Shown one piece after another: positions 19,301 through 20,161 of a stretch of 20,161 bases of DNA. The translations under genes were made by a program, and so were the position numbers. Positions within the stretch are counted from its first letter, which is position 1; each line of letters opens with the position of its first letter. The stretch comes from a virus. Under the pieces are notes generated by a model. That model was not told where the DNA came from. It did not search any database and saw only the letters and a list, made by a program, of their open reading frames with translations. The stretch lies in the IMG/VR virus record IMGVR_UViG_3300019776_000583, positions 1 to 20,161 of that record; one strand, 5' to 3'.

Positions 19301-20015
19301 GGCCTTCGATGCGAACGGCATCCTGACGCACAACACCGCAGCTCTCGCATTCCAGACCGGCACGATGAACCCGCTGTGCTCGCCGCACTTCGTGAGCTCG
19401 GCAGCCAACGGCGACTTCTACGACGAGGCCGGCGCCCTGATCATCGGCTGCGACCCGGCGAGCGACGGCGCCAGCACCAAGGACCGGACCTGCATCGTCT
19501 TCCGCCGCGGCCGCGTGGTGTTTCGTGTGGAGTACCACGACAAGCTCAGCTCGATGCAGGTCGCCGGCAAGCTGGCCAACTACTACGCAGAGTTCGATCC
19601 TGACGCGATCTTCGTGGACAAGGGCGGCATCGGCACTGGCATCGTGGATCGCTTGCAAGAGCTGCAGATTCCTGTGATCGGAGTGATGTTCGGGGAGGCC
19701 GCAAGCGAGCCCGACATCTACGCCAACAAGAAGGCCGAGATGTGGTGGCGAATGAAGGATTGGTTCGAGGAGAAGCCGAACCGCATCGTCAACAACCCCG
19801 CGTTCATCAGCGACATCTGCGCGCCGCAGCCCGACGTCTCGAGCAACGGGCGCAAGCTCCTCGAGTCGAAGGAGAAGCTCGAGAAGCGCCAGATCAGAAG
19901 CCCTGACGGCGGCGACGCGCTGGCCCTGACGTTCGCCGAGAAGGTCATGTCCAAGGCAGCTATGGCGGGCAGCACCAAGACGTCGCACGAGACGGCATCC
20001 AAGGCCGGCTACTGA
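16326..20015 (+). CDS. terL: Terminase large subunit (TerL) carrying two inteins
   Basis: One uninterrupted frame of 1229 residues encodes a phage large terminase, the ATP-driven packaging motor and nuclease. Extein 1 (1-161) has the deviant Walker A ILKGRQQGIST (65-75). Intein 1 is C162-N528. Extein 2 (529-648) has Walker B EIILESTGNG (catalytic Glu559) and the coupling and linker region, ending FDQEYPA. Intein 2 is C649-N1003. Extein 3 (1004-1229) is the RNase H-like nuclease with acidic residues Asp1043 (GCDPA), Asp1098 (FVDKGG) and Asp1197 (GGDAL). The exteins total 507 residues, normal for TerL, so splicing of both inteins is needed for a functional protein. ATG 16326 overlaps the HTH gene stop by ATGA. 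Confidence 0.95.
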   Translation: MTEDDPKLAGLKLLRDNLEVYSAHCLKVKTKDGRIVPFIWNRAQRFVHAQLEEQRKRLGFVRALILKGRQQGISTLVGARFYHRTTMNLGQQAFIVTHEQKATDNLYQMVRRYHDHNLIPISTGATNAKELIFDLLDGGYKLATAGTKDVGRSNTAQLLHGCLGAGALVMMADGSLRAIETLEPGDVVRTRRGFEAPVKGISWHSGSTRELRIAMNGLRLRATDSHKFWTRRGMVALADLRVGDELGFPVREITEEILTTRFACDPTVRAHGGGRSEAPGPESMPLTFELGRMLGLYLAEGHVDLQTKAPHAPAAVIFACHERELERNTAWVREVGGFSSLSERSNKGSKTRMTNAYGRQFASFVLRMCGRNGGKHLPHEWWRMPREFVRGLLVGYLAGDGHCSPERDRRIQAPSIVPAIAYGMRDVVAALGYGFPSVSFRDARQRGGRNEKAQYTLRITGSAVDAIAPMLGWEMPPRSRAVHDTRIQGGYAWLAIDSIGDPADEMVWDIEVDHPDHDYCLTQCATSNSEFGFWANAQSHLAGIGNTIVDAAPTEIILESTGNGLGNAFHLMWQDAEEGKGLYIPIFVPWFWQEEYRAPVRADLELSDADIAYRDCHGLDMEQMQWRANKITSYGDGFAWLFDQEYPACVVAGTRVGTSAGLIKIEDVASGMAATMGAIEASNKQPPSQIFKLTTSLGYEFRGTWDHPVFTAGGVLLPMMSCKGVDIRLQPPMLAEAQHVERWREFGVDSSIRVEEDFGLLLGLFMGDGSLYDGCVSFCCDARDGDVVAECQRLLQDVLGISSATRQVGSKGGGVEVRAQRKELTAVFDRLGLLRDGAGNSGRKRMVCVPECIWRSPRPVVIQFLRGLFESDGFNGYGHPRVTLFSKHKDFLGGTQLLLLALGITSRLGLETSRKGDKTHVGYSLTMRRNESIKFNEVVGFISKRKSDKAASWRAVGKTGARRLEIEMVDRVASVVEDGFEATYDMTVRGGEAFDANGILTHNTAALAFQTGTMNPLCSPHFVSSAANGDFYDEAGALIIGCDPASDGASTKDRTCIVFRRGRVVFRVEYHDKLSSMQVAGKLANYYAEFDPDAIFVDKGGIGTGIVDRLQELQIPVIGVMFGEAASEPDIYANKKAEMWWRMKDWFEEKPNRIVNNPAFISDICAPQPDVSSNGRKLLESKEKLEKRQIRSPDGGDALALTFAEKVMSKAAMAGSTKTSHETASKAGY
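16809..17909 (+). mobile_element. Intein 1 in TerL with LAGLIDADG endonuclease
   Basis: The intein is 367 residues. It starts at Cys162 of TerL with block A CLGAGALVMMADGSLRAIE and LEPGDVV. Block B is RATDSHKFW (Thr62-x-x-His65 of the intein). Two LAGLIDADG helices follow, LGLYLAEGH (acidic Glu139) and LLVGYLAGDGH (Asp239), so a homing endonuclease is likely. Block F is VWDIEV plus HDYCL. The C-terminus is CATSN, with Ser529 as first downstream extein residue. It sits at HG|SE of the ATPase domain, between Walker A and Walker B. The penultimate residue is Ser, not His, a deviation from the Hint consensus. Boundaries come from motif logic, not experiment. Confidence 0.92.
18270..19334 (+). mobile_element. 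Intein 2 in TerL with LAGLIDADG endonuclease
   Basis: The intein is 355 residues, starting at Cys649 with block A CVVAGTRVGTSAGLIKIED. Block B is GTWDHPVF (Thr56-x-x-His59). LAGLIDADG helices are LLGLFMGDGS (Asp120) and FLRGLFESDGF (Asp224), both acidic residues kept. Block F is YDMTVRGGEAFDANG, and the end is canonical ILTHN followed by Thr1004. It splits QEYPA|TAALAF, where the ATPase half passes into the nuclease half. It shares only the family motifs with intein 1, so the two are independent insertions rather than a tandem copy. Predicted functional splicing: Cys1, TxxH, penultimate His and Asn are all present. Confidence 0.95.
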
Positions 20016-20023
20016 GGATGAAC

Positions 20024-20161
20024 ATGGACCCACGCATCTACCTGCGCCTTGCGCCGTACGCCGTCATCCTGGGCCTGTGCCTGGGCCTGTGGAGCGCCAT
20101 CAACTGGGGCCAGGGCCACAAGGTCGCGAGGCAGGCTGCGGAGGCCGCGATCGTGACCCTG
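20024..20161 (+). CDS. Spanin (Rz)-like gene, 5' part
   Basis: The frame starts after TerL and is cut by the window edge, with 46 residues visible. It has a short N-terminal part (MDPRIYLRLAP), a hydrophobic segment (YAVILGLCLGLWSAINW) and the start of a charged helix (GHKVARQAAEAAIV). An N-terminal membrane anchor before an Ala-rich periplasmic helix is the design of Rz-type i-spanins. ATG 20024 is preferred, with GAGG 6-7 nt upstream. ATG 20018 is the alternative. Without the rest, other membrane-anchored coiled-coil proteins cannot be excluded. Confidence 0.6.
   Translation, partial: MDPRIYLRLAPYAVILGLCLGLWSAINWGQGHKVARQAAEAAIVTL

Noticed and set aside
18846-20033. A 395-codon minus-strand frame opposite the second intein and nuclease domain
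   Set aside because: It is a shadow of TerL codon bias; no ribosome site or recognisable motif.
1-20161. tRNA genes, integrase, attachment sites
   Set aside because: No cloverleaf with conserved T-loop, no recombinase motif and no duplicated core were seen by eye; a dedicated scan could still find a degenerate one.

Overview
The window looks like part of a tailed double-stranded DNA bacteriophage, either a free phage or a prophage, of a high-GC Gram-negative host. The support is a large terminase subunit, a small terminase subunit, a GH19-type endolysin with membrane-protein neighbours, an HU-like protein, and dozens of tiny genes that overlap by ATGA, GTGA or TTGA. Third codon positions are strongly G/C-rich and Shine-Dalgarno sites are mostly AGGAG. 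Several small proteins resemble, from memory, families common in phages of Burkholderiales and Pseudomonas. That host guess is inference; no host gene, tRNA, integrase or attachment site is visible.

Layout. (1) 1-1436, rightward: the tail of an unknown gene, then an HU/IHF-like protein, a VRR-NUC nuclease and a YbcO/DUF1364-type nuclease, the end of a DNA-metabolism block. (2) 1384-8581, leftward: 23 very small genes in four transcription units (8581 to 7401, 7333 to 6139, 6061 to 3777, 3704 to 1384). Each unit starts with a copy of the same roughly 70-80 bp leader. The leader contains a CAAC-N5-GTTG dyad exactly 7 nt from a CACAAT/TACTAT box, followed by an AGGAG ribosome site. The last stop codon of each upstream unit lies in the 5' edge of the next leader. 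(3) 8662-8787: a divergent spacer. (4) 8788-20161, rightward and almost without gaps: a holin-like protein, a membrane coiled-coil protein, a PPP-type phosphatase, the endolysin, a membrane protein, a winged-helix protein, small conserved phage proteins, TerS, more small genes including a Tat-like leader protein and a LuxR-like HTH protein, then TerL and the start of a spanin-like gene.

TerL is the most striking single gene. Its 1229-residue reading frame holds two different inteins, 367 and 355 residues, each with LAGLIDADG motifs. Removing them leaves a normal-sized 507-residue terminase. The first intein ends in Ser-Asn rather than the usual His-Asn.

Inferred working plan: the left block acts in recombination and DNA processing. 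The leftward cassettes are probably early or accessory functions driven from one repeated promoter type. The right block carries lysis and packaging and is probably one late transcription unit. Most leftward genes have no recognisable function, so the regulatory repeat and the doubly interrupted terminase are the two main observations.
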